Source: Atherix ibis (taxonomy: Eukaryota > Arthropoda > Insecta > Diptera > Athericidae). Taken from it: a stretch of DNA of 64,000 bases. The stretch lies in assembly GCA_958298945.1 (NCBI GenBank), contig OY282605.1, positions 31,536,811-31,600,810 of the forward strand, read 5' to 3'. The position numbers and the translations under genes were made by a program. This document shows positions 1 to 12,549 of this stretch, in pieces; positions within the stretch are counted from its first letter, which is position 1; the number at the start of each line of letters is the position of its first letter. The notes under the pieces are model-generated. The model worked only from the letters and a program-made list of their open reading frames with translations. It was not told the DNA's origin and searched no databases.

Positions 1-1625
1 TCTCTCCTCCACTTAAATTTAAAAATATTATATCACAACTACAGAGAAAAATAATGAAATTATGAGCATAATTAATCTTATATCGGATGATTTTATTTAA
101 ACCAAATTGGAAAACCAAAAGTATTAAGTTTTTTTTTTGAGAAATTTTTTTAAAAAAGTAAATATATTCATCCATTTTACCACCGTGTATCATAGATTCA
201 GCCATTTTTATTATTTTCATACTTCAATGATTTTAAATTGGTATTAAAATACCCATCCTTCGGTTAAGGCATAAAATATGAGACGACTAAGCGCATCCCT
301 TTGAAATTATAATTTTTTGAATATCAAATGAATATTAGGTTAAGTTAATATAGGTGAGAGACTGACGAGGACAACCCATTTATGAGGTTGGAACGAATTA
401 TTTAAGTTTATTACTAACACATTTTGCTTATTTACTATTTAGGGAGTACACATTGTAAATATTTGAAAAGAATTTCATAGGCTAATTTTCAAATTTTTTT
501 ATATTGTACATTATTCATACTTCATATTACCATCGGGAGTCTATATATTGTCTGAAAAGATATTTATTGAAGACTATATGATCGGGAAGATTCTGCTATA
601 ATTTGTCTGTTTCCACTTATATGATTGTCTATACATTTGTTACTATAGTAATAATAATTCAGAAATTAAAAGGGTTCCGACATTAATTGTAACTGACAGT
701 ATTGTTCCGACCATTTAGGATAATACGAGTAGGCACACAGAGTAAAAAATAAAGATTATTCTCAATAACGAAAAATATAATATTTATTTTCATTATTCAA
801 GTAGAAATTTTTTTATTTGTTAATTTTTATCTTGTTTGAATCTTTTTTTTTTTATTATAAAAGATACAGTTTTATTTTCTATTAAGATGCTTCCCTTATA
901 CAATGTTTTGTATTTATTTAACAAAATCTTAAAATTGTAAATAAAAAATCAGTTATTGTATAATTTTTTCTTTTGTATTTAAAATTAAATAGGGCACGTG
1001 AGGATTGTGGTTAATAACAAAAATAAATAAATAAATATGAAATGTATGCCAATATTTATGCTACTTATTTTTATTAACAAAACATACAATAAAACTTTTA
1101 TTTGCACTCATGTAAAATATAATATTTTCAATAGTTTTTTTTTTAAATTTATAAGATATTTATGAGAAACTCAATAATAAAAAAATATTCTATTTCGAAC
1201 AAGTTAAAAAAAAATTTTTTACTGGTAGTTCAATTTAAGTTTAAAATAAAGTTTGTTAAAAAAATAGCACACAAAAAAAAGTCATATTTTTAATAGGAGG
1301 TAATTTATTTAAAAAAAAAATAATAGATAAGATATTAATTCATTTAATTTTAAAGTCGCATTAATGCACGCATTGATTAGACATTTTTATCCTTGTTTTG
1401 TCCTTTTTTTATACCAAGATTACAGTCATATTTAATAAATGATCATTCGATTTCCTTCGTTTTTTTTGGAGGAAAGTGGGAGGGGGAGGAGGAGAGGCAT
1501 TATAAAAATACTTTTCGGTAAAATTTTGTTTGAAGTCTTGCCTACTATCGTTGTACATACCTATCTGAAAATGACTTTTGAAATGAGTATTTCATGAATG
1601 TTGTATTTGCAAAAATTATTATTAA
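1..1625. other. AT-rich non-coding stretch
   Basis: Very AT-rich sequence with many homopolymer A and T runs and no open frame with recognisable protein content. I see no repeats longer than simple runs and no splice-site pattern worth calling. Confidence 0.6.
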
Positions 1626-2954
1626 CGAGGTCTGTTCAAAAAGTATTGCGAATTTTGTATTTTTTCAAAAATTATTTATTTTGCTCATGAATATCTATTT
1701 TGTCCCCTTCAAAGTAATCCCCACCAGATATTATACACTTGTGCCAACGTTTTTATCAATCCTCGAAACATTTCAAAAAATAATTTTTTGTGATCTTGTT
1801 CAGATCCTCCTTCGATGTCGTCTTTATCTCCTTAATCGTAGCGTAGCGTCGTCCCTTAATGGGGCTCTTCAGTTTCGGGAACAACAAAACATCACAGGGG
1901 CCAGATCTGGGGAATACAGTGGCTGAGGCATTATTGTTGTGTTGTTTTTGGCCAAAAGTTCGCGCACAAGCAACGATGCGTGAGCAGGGGCGTTATCATG
2001 GTGCAAAAGCCAATTTTTGTTCTTCCACATATCCGGTCGTTTCTGGCGGATTGCCTCACGCAACTTGCGCATAACTTACAGGTAATATTCTTTATTGACC
2101 GTTCTACCCTGTGGCAATTGTCAACTCATGATGCACCACGCCCTTGCACTTTTTTTTTCGGTCTTGTAAGCAAAACCTTCACATTCGACCGAACTTGGGG
2201 CGCTTTTGTCGGTCTTGGCTCGTACGGCAGCTTCCATTGGGATGATTGAGCTTTGGTTTCCACGTCATAACCATAAACTTATGATTCGTCAGCAGTGATG
2301 ACCCTCTGTAGCAAATTTGAGTCATCGCGGAGAGAGTCCAACAGCTCCTTAGCAATGTTAATGCGATGCTGTTTTTGGTCGAAATTGAGCAATTGTGGTA
2401 CGAATTTCGCGGCGACCCGTCTCACGCCAAATCATTGGTAAAAATCGAATGGATCGAGCCAATCGATATGTTTAAGTCTTCAGCAACTTCTCTAACGGTG
2501 ATTCGACAATTGGCCAATACTATTTTCTTCAGTTCATCAATGTTTTCGTCTGTTGTTGACGTGCTCGGGCGTCCGGCATGCTTTTCGTCGTTTACATCTT
2601 CTCGGCCCTCTAAAAATATTTTGTTCCACCGATAAACGTTGCTTAGATCCAAGGTAGCTTCAACATATGCCACAGTCAACATTCGGAATGCGTCCGCGCA
2701 ATTAATTTTGTTTTTCACTCAAAATGTGATACAGATTCTTTGATCCATTTTTTGGAATGGGCAAAAATCGAAGACGAGCCAAAACACGTGCAAGCAAAGC
2801 AACTGTCAAAAATTAACTGAACATTCAAAATAGCCGCATTTGTCGGTATAAGTGAGAGACATGAGTACCAATATGACGCCATAAAAAAATTGAATATCGA
2901 ATATACGTAACCCGCGGAAATTCAAAATTTGCGATACTTTTTGAACAGACCTCG
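1626..2954 (-). mobile_element. mariner element, lineage 1, decayed full-length copy
   Basis: The two ends are inverted repeats beginning CGAGGTCTGTTCAAAAAGTA, with TA following the right end, which is the mariner insertion signature. The transposase reads on the minus strand in broken frames. About 2718-2422 holds the N-terminal helix-turn-helix region (INCADAFRMLTV, GRPSTSTTDENIDELKK). About 2072-1869 holds the second catalytic motif HHDNAPAH and the SPDLAP motif. The frame breaks just after SPDLAP, so the third catalytic Asp region is disrupted. Length is close to the usual 1.3 kb for mariners. Two sisters lie at 10481 and 37939. It is inactive. Confidence 0.9.
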
Positions 2955-4325
2955 TATATATTTATAATTTCTTACTTTTTACAGAAAGTAGAAAATTTAC
3001 TAATTTTCAAAAATATTTTTGATTTTTTAAATTTTTTTTACAAAATTATAATTTTTTAAATAAGATTATCAAAAAAAAAAAAACATTTACTAAAAAACTA
3101 CAATAATATAATTATTTAAACATTTGTTTTTTTTTTTTAAATTTTTAATAAAATTCTATTATTATTAAAAAAAAAAAAAAAAAAAAAAATTAAACTTCTT
3201 ATTCCTGATTTGGTGATGTGAATTTTAAGCGCCACACCATGACTACTATAAGGCCAATTGTCGTCAAGGGATACTGGGATGAGGAAATTAAATTAAATGG
3301 AAAAGAAATGGGATTTGGAATAGGTTTAAACTCAAATGGTAACTAAAGAAATCCGTGTACGATAACTGTGCTACCTATGCGCATCTAACTGTTCCATAGG
3401 CAGGTAATTTCTTGCATACAAAAATATGTGAACGCTTTTGCAAAATCTGGAATGAAGGGTGTTTTGTCTTAAATAAAAACTACAATTAGTGTAGAACAGA
3501 TAGTTGTCTACATTTTGCTCCAAACGCGGTGGCTTGGAGTAGTTAATTCGGAAAAAATAGTAAAAAATAATTAATTTTAGTAGAATAATATTAGAAAACA
3601 GCAACGAGTACATTTCATTCCCAGTTTTCCCATTCATTCAAAATTTGTATAGGAGGGTACCGAATTATAAAATTTCGATACATATCCGTACCTTAAATTG
3701 TCGATACCACATCAATAATCAAAATATTTGCCTACGTAATCCTCCCCCCTTTTTTAATGACAGTTTTCATAATTTTTTAAAATGGAAAAATGAGGCGGTG
3801 AGATCCCAAAACAAGAAGGCAATAAAAGAAAAGGATACCATTTATATATAAACTTAATTATCTTTTTAAAAATTTCTTCTGTGCTCATTAAATATTAGTA
3901 ATGGCATTAAAACAAAATTACCACTACACAAATCCAAATAAAAGATTTGTATTCTGTTTTATTTATCATATTCAATAGCAATTAAAAGAAAAAATGTTCA
4001 AAAATTAAAATGCACTTTAAAACAACAACATTATTTTGGGCATTTTTAAAGATAATCACCGCAATAAACTTATCTTAAAAAATACCTGAATATAATTTAT
4101 CATAACTTATAAGTAGGTGGGTAGAAAGAAATTATTACCGACAATATATAATAAATATTTTATAATCAGGTAATCGGAGTACATTGAAAAAATATATTGT
4201 TTCTTAAAACGTTACATCTAGTAAAATGTGGAAAATTGCAAATTTTTGATTTCTCAATTCATAAAGAAATGTGAATACCAGTTCAAAAAGGAATTCATCA
4301 TCGCTATCCTTATTAATACCCCACC
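2955..4325. other. AT-rich non-coding stretch
   Basis: Long A and T runs dominate, including a poly-A tract near 3170-3190. Short frames near 3371-3851 have no recognisable motif. Nothing is supported here. Confidence 0.55.
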
Positions 4326-5398
4326 TTGAAACACAATTCTTCCATCCTCCCCCTCGTTTTCCAAACTTCCCTTTCACACCTAGATTGGGAGCCGTGGTTG
4401 GGAGCAAAGTTGAAAGTGACCGCTTCTCTTGACAGGTTTACGAAGGCTAGTACTGATCTGTCCACATATAGGAAACTTTTCCTTGAACAGTTGGACGGAT
4501 TAAAAGATCTTCAACTGCTGTTCCCTGACGCCGCCGCTAAAACCGGCATACTACATCTTTTTATGTCGTCGAACTTTTTAGCTGCATCACCCGCTCCTCC
4601 ATATTACGAGGAGCTGTGGGCCATCAAAACGCCAATTGAAATTGCGATCAATATTCCCAGCCATCAAAGCGTAATTCTTTTTAGCGGCAGCCTTGCCGCC
4701 CTTAAAGCCATTTGTGGCACATTGAGTGACCCAGTACTTAGCGCAATTCGTCATAGCCTACTTAGTAATACGAGTGTCGAGTTGTAATAGGTATCGGGGC
4801 ATGTGGGAATTGTGATTAATGAAAGTGCTGACAAGTTGGCTGGAGAAAGACTCCGTCGGCCAGTGATCACAGTCACTCCCAATCTGCCTCGCCTACTAAA
4901 AGAATGTCAACTAACACCATTAGTCATCCACAGACACGATGACTGGACCAAAAGCGACACATTTTTGTCGACTTATTGGATAACCACTAATAACCCAGTG
5001 TATTCATCATTCATATCCGGATGGACATACTGCTCTTACTCATAACTTCCTTTTTGGCAACACCAATCGTCCTACATGAATGCCATATAACCAAAATTTA
5101 CTTCGCAAGCAGGATTCCTCCCATTATGGAACTCCTGGACCCAACAACTCCATTCTCTAGTCCCCTATTTAAACTTCTACAACATACACTACTAATTTGC
5201 TCCACAAAATATAACAAAATTCTTAATATTCTATACTACTAACTACAGACCAGTCTCTTTCAGATAACTTCCCACACGTACTACGAAGTCGCCAAATGGC
5301 GTCGGCATGAATGGCCTCATGGTCGTGGCGCTATGAAGTGGCCCGTGGCACATGTCTAAGGGATCTTACAAACAACAACAACAACAACAACAACAAGA
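4326..5398 (+). mobile_element. 3' fragment of a non-LTR retrotransposon with RNase H domain and (CAA)n tail
   Basis: Broken plus-strand frames at 4326-4787 and 4803-5045 give an RNase H-like pattern: an ELWAI segment, a segment spaced like the usual SDSxxAL motif but degenerate (LFSGSLAALKAI), and GHVGIVINESADKLAG, which matches the GHxGxxxNExAD motif of retroelement RNase H domains. Frames are interrupted by stops. The 3' end is a (CAA)n simple tract at about 5370-5398, a tail type seen in I- and Loa-like LINEs. The endonuclease and most of the reverse transcriptase are missing, so this is a 5'-truncated dead copy. The clade assignment is inferred. Confidence 0.7.
5370..5396 (+). repeat. 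(CAA)n simple repeat tail
   Basis: A run of about eight CAA units closes the LINE fragment and most likely marks its 3' terminus. Confidence 0.8.
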
Positions 5399-7199
5399 AA
5401 AGTAAATATTCCCCATTCATTATATGTGTGCAATTTTTCCTCGGTGGGTGGGTTGCCCGCAGGAAGACGAGTAATATTATTTACGTACAGTAGGTTCCAA
5501 AATGACTAAAATATTAGCAAGGGATGCAGAATTTTTGTCACAGTAATGCTAAATAAATTTTGAAAAGACTATTATTTGATCTTTTATTATTTAAATAATA
5601 ACAAAAAAACACCTACAAAAATATTATAATTATAATTAAAGGAAAAAACTAATATGTCTGAATAATTCGATCATCCATTGTTTTCTCAAATATTTAACAA
5701 GCTGCCAGAAAATTCTTGCGATATACCATATATTCAAACTGAAGGACGCAATCGTATAAATTCTTGTTTTCTTTGTATTGGTTGTGCGCTTTTACCTTAT
5801 TCTCCGTGCTTTTGTGATTTCAGAGCGTAGTTCAAGAACTTTTGAGCAGAAAGTTGTTAAAAATGTTCGACTCATAATTTTTGTACAGGAATAACTGAAT
5901 ACTTATCTATGACACAACCCAAAGCATTTAGATGGAGTACAGACAAACACCATAAATGAACCAATGTATAGAAACTTTTATAATGGACGTCATATTTTAG
6001 CGAAGACACATTTAAACTAGCTTAGACACAATATATCGATTATTTCGAAATTAAGCAAATATTTCCTGAAAAGCTTTAAGGTACAAAACTTTTAAATAAA
6101 TGTATCCTTTTAAGCTTCTAATTTCACGAATAAAAGATATTGTTTCTGCAAAAGTGAATTTTTTTTTTTTTTTCAGATCTATATCTTTATAAAAATATAG
6201 TATAAAATTTAAATAAAATATTATGTAAAGAAATGTATTATTAATTTTACATATAAAAAATAAAATAAACTTATTGTAATTTACAATTGAAAAATGAAAA
6301 AATAACTACATGCAAAAAAACTTGCTTTATTTTTATTAACTTCTATGTTTTCGATCATAACTCACTAAGGTAGGCATTAGTGAAAAGAAATTATAATATA
6401 TAAATTTAGTTAGAGTGCAGAATAAAAACACTTAACTTATTTCTTCAGTAGTTTACTAAAAGTTTTTAGTAAAATGATTCCAAAAATATATATGAACGTA
6501 TGTACATATTGTTGATATATATAAGCATCAGTAAAATAATTTTGGCACAGAAGAAAATTTACGAGATAGGAAAATATATAATAAAATAAAAAAAAACTGT
6601 ACTTATATGTGCATATATCAGAAAAGGAAGTTTAAACTTGATAAAAACTATTAAGTTAGGAAAGAATATTTCAAATTTTTTCGAAATAAACTTGATTTAA
6701 GCAAATAAAACTTTAGTGCAAAATTATTTCAATGTTTTTTTTTTTGTTTTTTGTTTTTGTAAATTTTTGCGTGGGATTGTGATAATTTTTTTTAATGCTC
6801 ACTTTTGGCTATTTTTTTTTCCTTTTTTGATTATTTGTATTATAAATTATGCAGAAATAAAATCAAATATAAAATGTCTTTCATATAATCTGGTTGAGCT
6901 TAAATTAGGTCAAAAGGGCTAAAGGGCAAATCTTGTCGACATGTTTTGGAAAAAATTGAATTATTTTAAAGTAGATATTAGTACAATTCATTGTTATGAT
7001 ATGAAATCCTGCCTTCCATTTCAAAATAGTTAATTTTTTTTTATTGATCATTTTTTTCCAACGTAAAAAAGTACATGAAAAATTATTAGAAAAAATTCTG
7101 TAAAGAAAATCCAAAAAAAAAAAATCGTATCCGTTTTTTAAAAAAGAATAGCTCTTTTTTTCCGTTAAATTAATTTTGATCATAATTTTGTTGACTCAC
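5399..7199. other. AT-rich non-coding stretch, probably intronic or intergenic
   Basis: No coding frame with recognisable motifs. The stretch lies directly downstream (minus strand) of the splice donor at 7199, so it is probably the start of a long intron. That is inference from the donor alone. Confidence 0.5.
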
Positions 7200-7370
7200 C
7201 TTCAATTTGACTTTGCGATTTTTGGCCTCCTCCCAACGATCCAGCTCCTCCCATTCTTTTCCTTTGCGACGAAGTACATAGTAACGATATACAACTATCG
7301 TAACTGCAACTAGAAGTGCTAAGCCAGCACCTGTAGCTGCTCCTAAAACTGCTGAACTGACTATAACCAT
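7200..7370 (-). CDS. exon encoding a single-pass transmembrane N-terminus, host gene
   Basis: Fifty-seven codons from an ATG at 7370 end exactly at a strong splice donor (AAG|GTGAGT, phase 0). The peptide has a hydrophobic stretch at residues 2-27 (MVIVSSAVLG followed by AATGAGLALLVAVTIVV). A basic stop-transfer run YRYYVLRRKGK comes next, then the charged stretch EWEELDRWEEAKNRKVKLK. That pattern predicts a short outside N-terminus, one membrane span and a cytoplasmic tail, as in synaptotagmin-like or other type III membrane proteins. No C2 or other domain is visible, because the next exon is not found in the window's lower coordinates. Just upstream, ATTAG|GAC could be a splice acceptor at 7374, in which case the ATG might be internal. 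The codon use and clean donor argue for a real gene. I do not recognise the family with certainty. Confidence 0.6.
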
Positions 7371-7373
7371 GTC

Positions 7374-9137
7374 CTAATATGATTAAGGGAAATGTCGAAA
7401 TGCGGATAGAAACTATTTCCGATTATTTCAGTATTTTCCTATTTTCCCAGCAAACGATAAAATGTGGTAAATCTAAAAGGAAAATAAATAGCAATCAGTT
7501 AGAATGTATTGAGTTGATTCATAATATTTTCACGTTCAATTTTACATTTAGTATGAATGATTTTCCACTTAAATTTAGTATATAAACTATTCTGTCGAAA
7601 TATATAAAAATGAAATTTATATTGTATATTCTATTTTTTTTATTGGTACATTTATATTATATATATTTAATAAAAGTATAGAAGATATAATATTGTAGAT
7701 TATTGAACATAATTCTCGTATTAAGAATATTTCAATTTGAAATTGAGTATCAAATTGTTATAGTACAACTAGAATTGTTACTAAAAGTAATAAATTTTCG
7801 AAAGTATGATATAAATTTCCTATAAAATTAAATTTTAGCAAATGGAAAAAATCTAAGATAAAATATATTTAAAGATAGATTTCTAACTAAACCAGTGAAG
7901 TAATCCCTCTAATTCCGAAAGTGATAATTTTCAACAAATTTAGATTATTTGTACGTAAAACAACTCTTTTTTTTCAAATCCATCTTTAAATATATGAAAA
8001 ATTTAATTTTTTTAACATGTAATAATTCTTATTTAATATTATGAGTTTACAAATTTAATATACATAGAAGTAATAAATAAAACAAACAAAAAGTATCCTT
8101 TTTTCAACTTTTTCAAGTGTACGTGAATTAAAGGTCAATCATAGATAATAATGTGACTATAAATTGCATTTATGATTTATCTACAATAATTCATTTCGTT
8201 TTATATTCTTAATACTTTCAACCTTTTCTACTTATTTATTATAGTATAAATAAGTAGAAAAGGATGAATGTATAAAGAAAATTACTATGCAATTTCTATG
8301 CAAAATTCCTCTTGGAATAAACAATTTATTCTTTATGAATTTCTGTGGTTATTTTCTGAAAAGGTAATATTTACTTGAAGGGAAATATAGTTATTTTTTC
8401 TTTTTATGTTATATTGTAGTAAAACAAGAGAATATATCAGCAAAATAACAACAAGAAGCTATCTTCAGCAAATACGTGAAAGGAAAGTTAAACTTTACAA
8501 TTTTCTTATCTATCTACTTGTAATAATAATCAAGAGTAGCGATAAAATATTACTAATGGAAAAAAGGATCTAAAATTTGAAGCTTTCTCATACTTTTGGT
8601 TATTTACAAAAAGTTGGAAGAAGTTGAGAAAAGTTCTGCTTATTATGCTAACAATGTCATCGGATTTTTTCCGAACTATATGTATATGCATGTTGCCACC
8701 TAGGATCAATACTCTTTACTATTCGTTATGATTTATTTGGTTTTTTTCTTCTTCTACTTAACTTGTTTACGATATACTTAAATTTATATAAATTAAATAA
8801 TCAATAATTTGGAAATGTTTAAAATTACCATTTGAATTTGTTAAAAATATTTGCACAAAAATTTTGGACTTTTTTTTTGCTTTTTGTTTTCTTTTTGTAA
8901 TAACAAATGTCCTTTTTTTGATTTATCAAAAAACATCTATAATATTTCTCTTAAACTAGATTTTTATGGTTAAAAATAATTTCCAGACAAATTGGCACAA
9001 AACAAATTTTAAGGTAAGTCAATGCCATGTTTTGTTATAAAAATATTCTAGTCCACGATAATTATAACAGTTTAAATTTGCAACTAAAAATAGCTAATCC
9101 TACAAAGGGGTCACTATTGAGTGAAAAATCAATCTAC
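7374..9137. other. AT-rich non-coding stretch
   Basis: No coding content is supported. It contains a long hairpin at 8208-8277, listed separately. Confidence 0.5.
8208..8277. repeat. long hairpin with 32-base arms and 6-base loop
   Basis: The inner 18 bases of each arm (CCTTTTCTACTTATTTAT and its complement) pair perfectly around the loop TATAGT at 8222-8263. Pairing continues outward for about 14 more bases with three mismatches. The size resembles a microRNA precursor, but it could equally be the remains of a foldback element. Confidence 0.7.
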
Positions 9138-9292
9138 ACAGTGTGCTCCAAAAAAAAAACCGAACTTATTTTTAAATCATACAACATGCAGCGAGGATGA
9201 ATGTATCTTTTTAATGCTATAAATTTTCGATAGATGGCGCTGCATGTTGTATGATTTATATATAAAGTTCGGTTATTTTTGAGACACACCGT
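9138..9292. repeat. foldback MITE, about 155 bp
   Basis: Arms of about 55 bases pair as inverted repeats. The left arm contains CCGAACTTATTTTTAAATC and then ATACAACATGCAGC, and the right arm carries the reverse complement. Ends resemble ACAGTGTG and ACGGTGTG. No protein is encoded. It is probably a short non-autonomous DNA element. Confidence 0.7.
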
Positions 9293-9309
9293 ATATAGTC
9301 GTATACCAG

Positions 9310-9610
9310 AAATGCCTTACAGGCATAGCGAGTTCATGGACTTGAGCTGTATTAGCGGTGCCTGGAATTTACCAGGAATCTCTTTAAGGGGGAGATGAGT
9401 AGATACCAAAATACTCTTCAGAGAAATAGTAGTGACCATGGTCGGGGTTAGTCACACCGTACCCGATCAAGGCGAGATTCCTTTGGCTGAAACGTGATGA
9501 CTGTGGTTGAAACCCCCATTGTGGGGAATAATACCTGCTATCCCGGGTTCTCTAGTTTAGAGTGACTAGCTTCCAACTGGCTACTGACTGGCTCTGTGCT
9601 AAAAAACTTA
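9310..9610 (+). repeat. relic of R1-clade 3' untranslated region
   Basis: This GC-richer block aligns by eye with the 3' tail of the R1-clade element at 32400-32700. Shared features are a TTAGCGGTGCCTNGGAATTTAC segment, then CCAAAATACTC, and then GTACCCGATCAAGG followed by GGCTGNAACGTGATG. No reverse transcriptase sequence is attached, so this is a tail-only copy. Confidence 0.6.
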
Positions 9611-10480
9611 CTAATGATGAATGTACAGCAAATGGAACAAGAGCTACAAAAGGTAGATTCGAAATAGGGTTATGGTAGAACAAGCTGATTTATTATGTGT
9701 ATTTCACGTGCCTAACCTTTGTCAGATAATTATAACACGAGTTGCATCAACCAAAAGGATTGAGATACACCCAATCAGCGCACTACCATAAATAATAGTT
9801 AGCAGTCAGTAATCAGTTAGAAGCTGATTACCTCAACTTCAAGTGATGAGGACCATCTAAACCTATACTGTTATAAGCGGTAACAGCACCCGAGATAATT
9901 GCCAGATATCTCCCACCTGCGAGCCGAAGATCGTACCCGCGATATAGGTTTCAAAAACAAGGACCCTCGATTCCTGTGGTACCTAATTTTTTATTCCGAG
10001 AGATGGAAAAAATGTGTCGCTAGCGAGGGCAAGTACTTTGAATAAATTTTTTTTTGCTTTCAATATAAAAAAAAGTGCTTTTTTGACTAAACAACAGCGG
10101 ATTTAAGCTTATACACCTGGCACTTTTGCCCCTTGTCAGCTATTTTACCTTTTTATGCCATAATTGGGATAAGAAGCTGGTATATACTCGTAATTAATAT
10201 CCCGCCACCGGTACAGAGTTAAAATAAGCTCATGTCATATTAATGGACTTTACGAATGGTCGAGTTGGATGGGATTGCTCATTTTTAGGTTATGTTAGAA
10301 TGGCAGCCCGCTGTTTAGACCAAAATTAGATCCGTGGTAATACCACATGATCATCAAAGCTGATGTCACCCTGAAAACTAATTGGAAGCAAGTGAAAGAG
10401 GAAAGTAAAAGCTGGGTATGAACAGAAAAAATTAGAAGTTTGCGGAGAAACCTGGTCGTCTAGCGTATCTCGCTAATATG
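9611..10480. other. mixed relic DNA, no gene
   Basis: Base composition is closer to 40 percent GC than the surroundings. Short phrases recur from the R1-type tails, such as GAGATACACCCAATCAGCGC. No coding frame can be supported. Confidence 0.4.
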
Positions 10481-11396
10481 CAGGGTCTGCTCAAAAAGTA
10501 TCGCGAATTTTGTGTTTTTTCAAAAATTGTTTATTTATTCATGAATATCTGTTTTGTCTCCTTCAAAGTAATCCCCACCAGATATTATACACTTGTGCGA
10601 ACGTTTTTTCCAATACTCGAAGCATTTCAAAAAATCATTTTTTGTGATCTTGTTCAGCTTTCCCTTCGTTGCCGTCTTTATCTCCTCAATCGTAGCGTAG
10701 CATCGTCCTTTCATGGGAACAAGAAAAAGTCACAGGAGAGCTGATCTGGTGAAAAAGGTGGCTGCGGCGTTATTAGTGTGTTGTTTTTGGCCAAAAATTC
10801 GCGCACAAGCAACGATGCGTGAGCAGGAGCGATATCATGGTGCAAAAGCCAATTTTTGTTCTTCCACAAATCTGGGCGTTTCTGGCAGATTGCTTCAAGC
10901 AACTTTCGTATAACTTGCAGGTAATATTCCTTATTGACCGTTCTACCCTGTGGCAGGAACTTATGATGCACCACGCCCCTGCAATTGAAGAAAACTGTAA
11001 GCAAAACCTTTACATTCGACCGAACTTGGGGCGCTTTTTTCGGTCTTGGTTCGTGCGGCAGCTTCCATTGGGATGATTGAGCTTTGGTTTCCACGTGATA
11101 ACCATAAACCTATAATTCGCCACCAGTTATGACCCTCTAGAGCAAATTTGGATCGTCGCGGACAGATCAAGTTATGACCAACAGCTCCTTAGCAATGTTA
11201 ATGCGATATTGTTTTTGGTCGAAAATTGGTAAAAATCGAAGACAAGCCAAAACACGTGCAAGCAAAGCAGCTGTCAAAAATTAACTGAACATTCAAAATG
11301 GCCGAACTTGTCGTCATAAGTGAGAGACATGAGTACCAACATAGTGGTACAAAATATCGAAAATTGAATATACGTCACCCGCGGAAATTCAAAATT
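10481..11396 (-). mobile_element. mariner, lineage 1, truncated and internally deleted
   Basis: The left terminal repeat (CAGGGTCTGCTCAAAAAGTA) is slightly changed from its sisters, and the right terminal repeat is missing after the subterminal GCGGAAATTCAAAATT. The minus-strand frame 11094-10711 keeps the central transposase region: METKAQSSQWKLPHEPRPKK, VNKEYYLQVIRKL, then HHDIAPAH, where the catalytic Asp of HHDN is kept but the following Asn is Ile, and later FSPDQLSCDFFLFP. The N-terminal DNA-binding region is deleted. The copy is dead. Confidence 0.85.
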
Positions 11397-11426
11397 ACTC
11401 GAGGTACTCGAGGTAAAAATCCCCCG

Positions 11427-11495
11427 TTTTATCGAGGTAAAAATCCCGCATAACTCCTGCCAGGCGAGTTATGCGGGATTTTTACCTCGATAAAA
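11427..11495. repeat. perfect 30-bp hairpin
   Basis: Arms at 11427-11456 and 11466-11495 are exact reverse complements (TTTTATCGAGGTAAAAATCC onward), with a 9-base loop. The sequence GGTAAAAATCCC is also repeated directly just before it. It lies between the truncated mariner and the 3' side of the minus-strand R1-clade fragment, and may be the structured tail of that retrotransposon. Confidence 0.85.
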
Positions 11496-11509
11496 CCTAC
11501 CTGTACCTC

Positions 11510-12548
11510 TACCCTTGGTCCGGAACGATGGTTTCCCGGCGGCACTCTTTGTAATACTACTTCGTCGGGGCGTTCTTATTTGATATTACTACTGTCCCGA
11601 TATTATGACTCCTGGCGGCATATTCTTCGTACGTGGTCCGAAGATCCTTGATTAAAGATTCCGCGTAATTTGCAACTCAGTTCCAAGCCGATTGGCTCTT
11701 CAGCATGCACTCCACTATGTTTTCTGGACTGATGGGACGATCCAGATTTTTCTGCAGATCTGCCCGTGTCCCCTCGTAGAAGGGGCATTGGAAGAATAGG
11801 TGTTCTGCATCTTCGATCACATCACGGCAATGATGACAGTTTGGGGAGTCAGTTCTCTTGAATCTGTGCAAGTATGCCCGAAAGCATCCATGCCCAGTCA
11901 AGGGTTGGGTGATGTAATACCCGAGTTCCCCGTGCAGGCGAGTGACCCATTTGGTGACATCTGGGATCACCCGACGAGTCCCCCGACCCTTCGTCGAGCT
12001 GTCCCATCTGTCTTGCCAGAGGCAAAAACTCTCGGGTCTTTCCTCTTCACAGAGGACCTTTCGCCGCTTTTCCTTCTTCCTACGGTGTTGGCGTTCACGC
12101 TCTCCTGCCAGGATGTCGATGGGTGGGCATGATGCCACGACGTTGACCGCATCGTGTGATACCATTCGGTATGCTGACGCTACTCTGATCGCTGAGAGCC
12201 GCTGGACTGATGACATTGCCTTGCGGTATGTTGTTAACTCTAGCGATTTCGTCCATACTGGTGCTCCGTATAGCAGAACGGAGGTAACTACAGTTCCCAG
12301 TAGTCGCCTTCGGATTTGCCAGGGGCCTCCGATATTGGGCATTATCCGCGAAAGCACGCCCTGTACTGCTGATGCCTTTCTGCTGACGCTGGAGATGTGC
12401 TCCTTCTAGTTGAGTCTGGCATCGAAGACCACTCCTAGATACCGGATGTAGGGCAGTGACTGGATGTCGTGGTCACCTACTCTTATGGTGATGGTCTCCA
12501 TTTTCTTCCGGCTACTCACAAGGAGTGCCTCGGTCTTATTTGGTGCCT
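11510..12548 (-). mobile_element. R1-clade LINE fragment, C-terminal part of ORF2
   Basis: The minus-strand frame 12357-11677 gives LSRIMPNIGGPWQIRRRLL, then VLLYGAPVW, SAYRMVSHDAVNVVASCPPI, TQPLTGHGCFRAYLHRFK and a CCHC zinc-binding region (CHHC...EHLFFQCPF). This is the usual C-terminus of R1-clade ORF2 after the reverse transcriptase. Upstream in another frame, YLGVVFDARLN followed by a stop can be read near 12470-12400, where the conserved Trp would be. The catalytic palm is absent, so only the 3' end of the element survives. Frame damage shows it is inactive. Confidence 0.8.
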
Positions 12549-12549
12549 A

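Noticed and set aside
5370..5396. CAA repeats as a polyglutamine or polyasparagine coding tract
   Set aside because: It sits at the end of a LINE fragment and is better explained as a retrotransposon tail.
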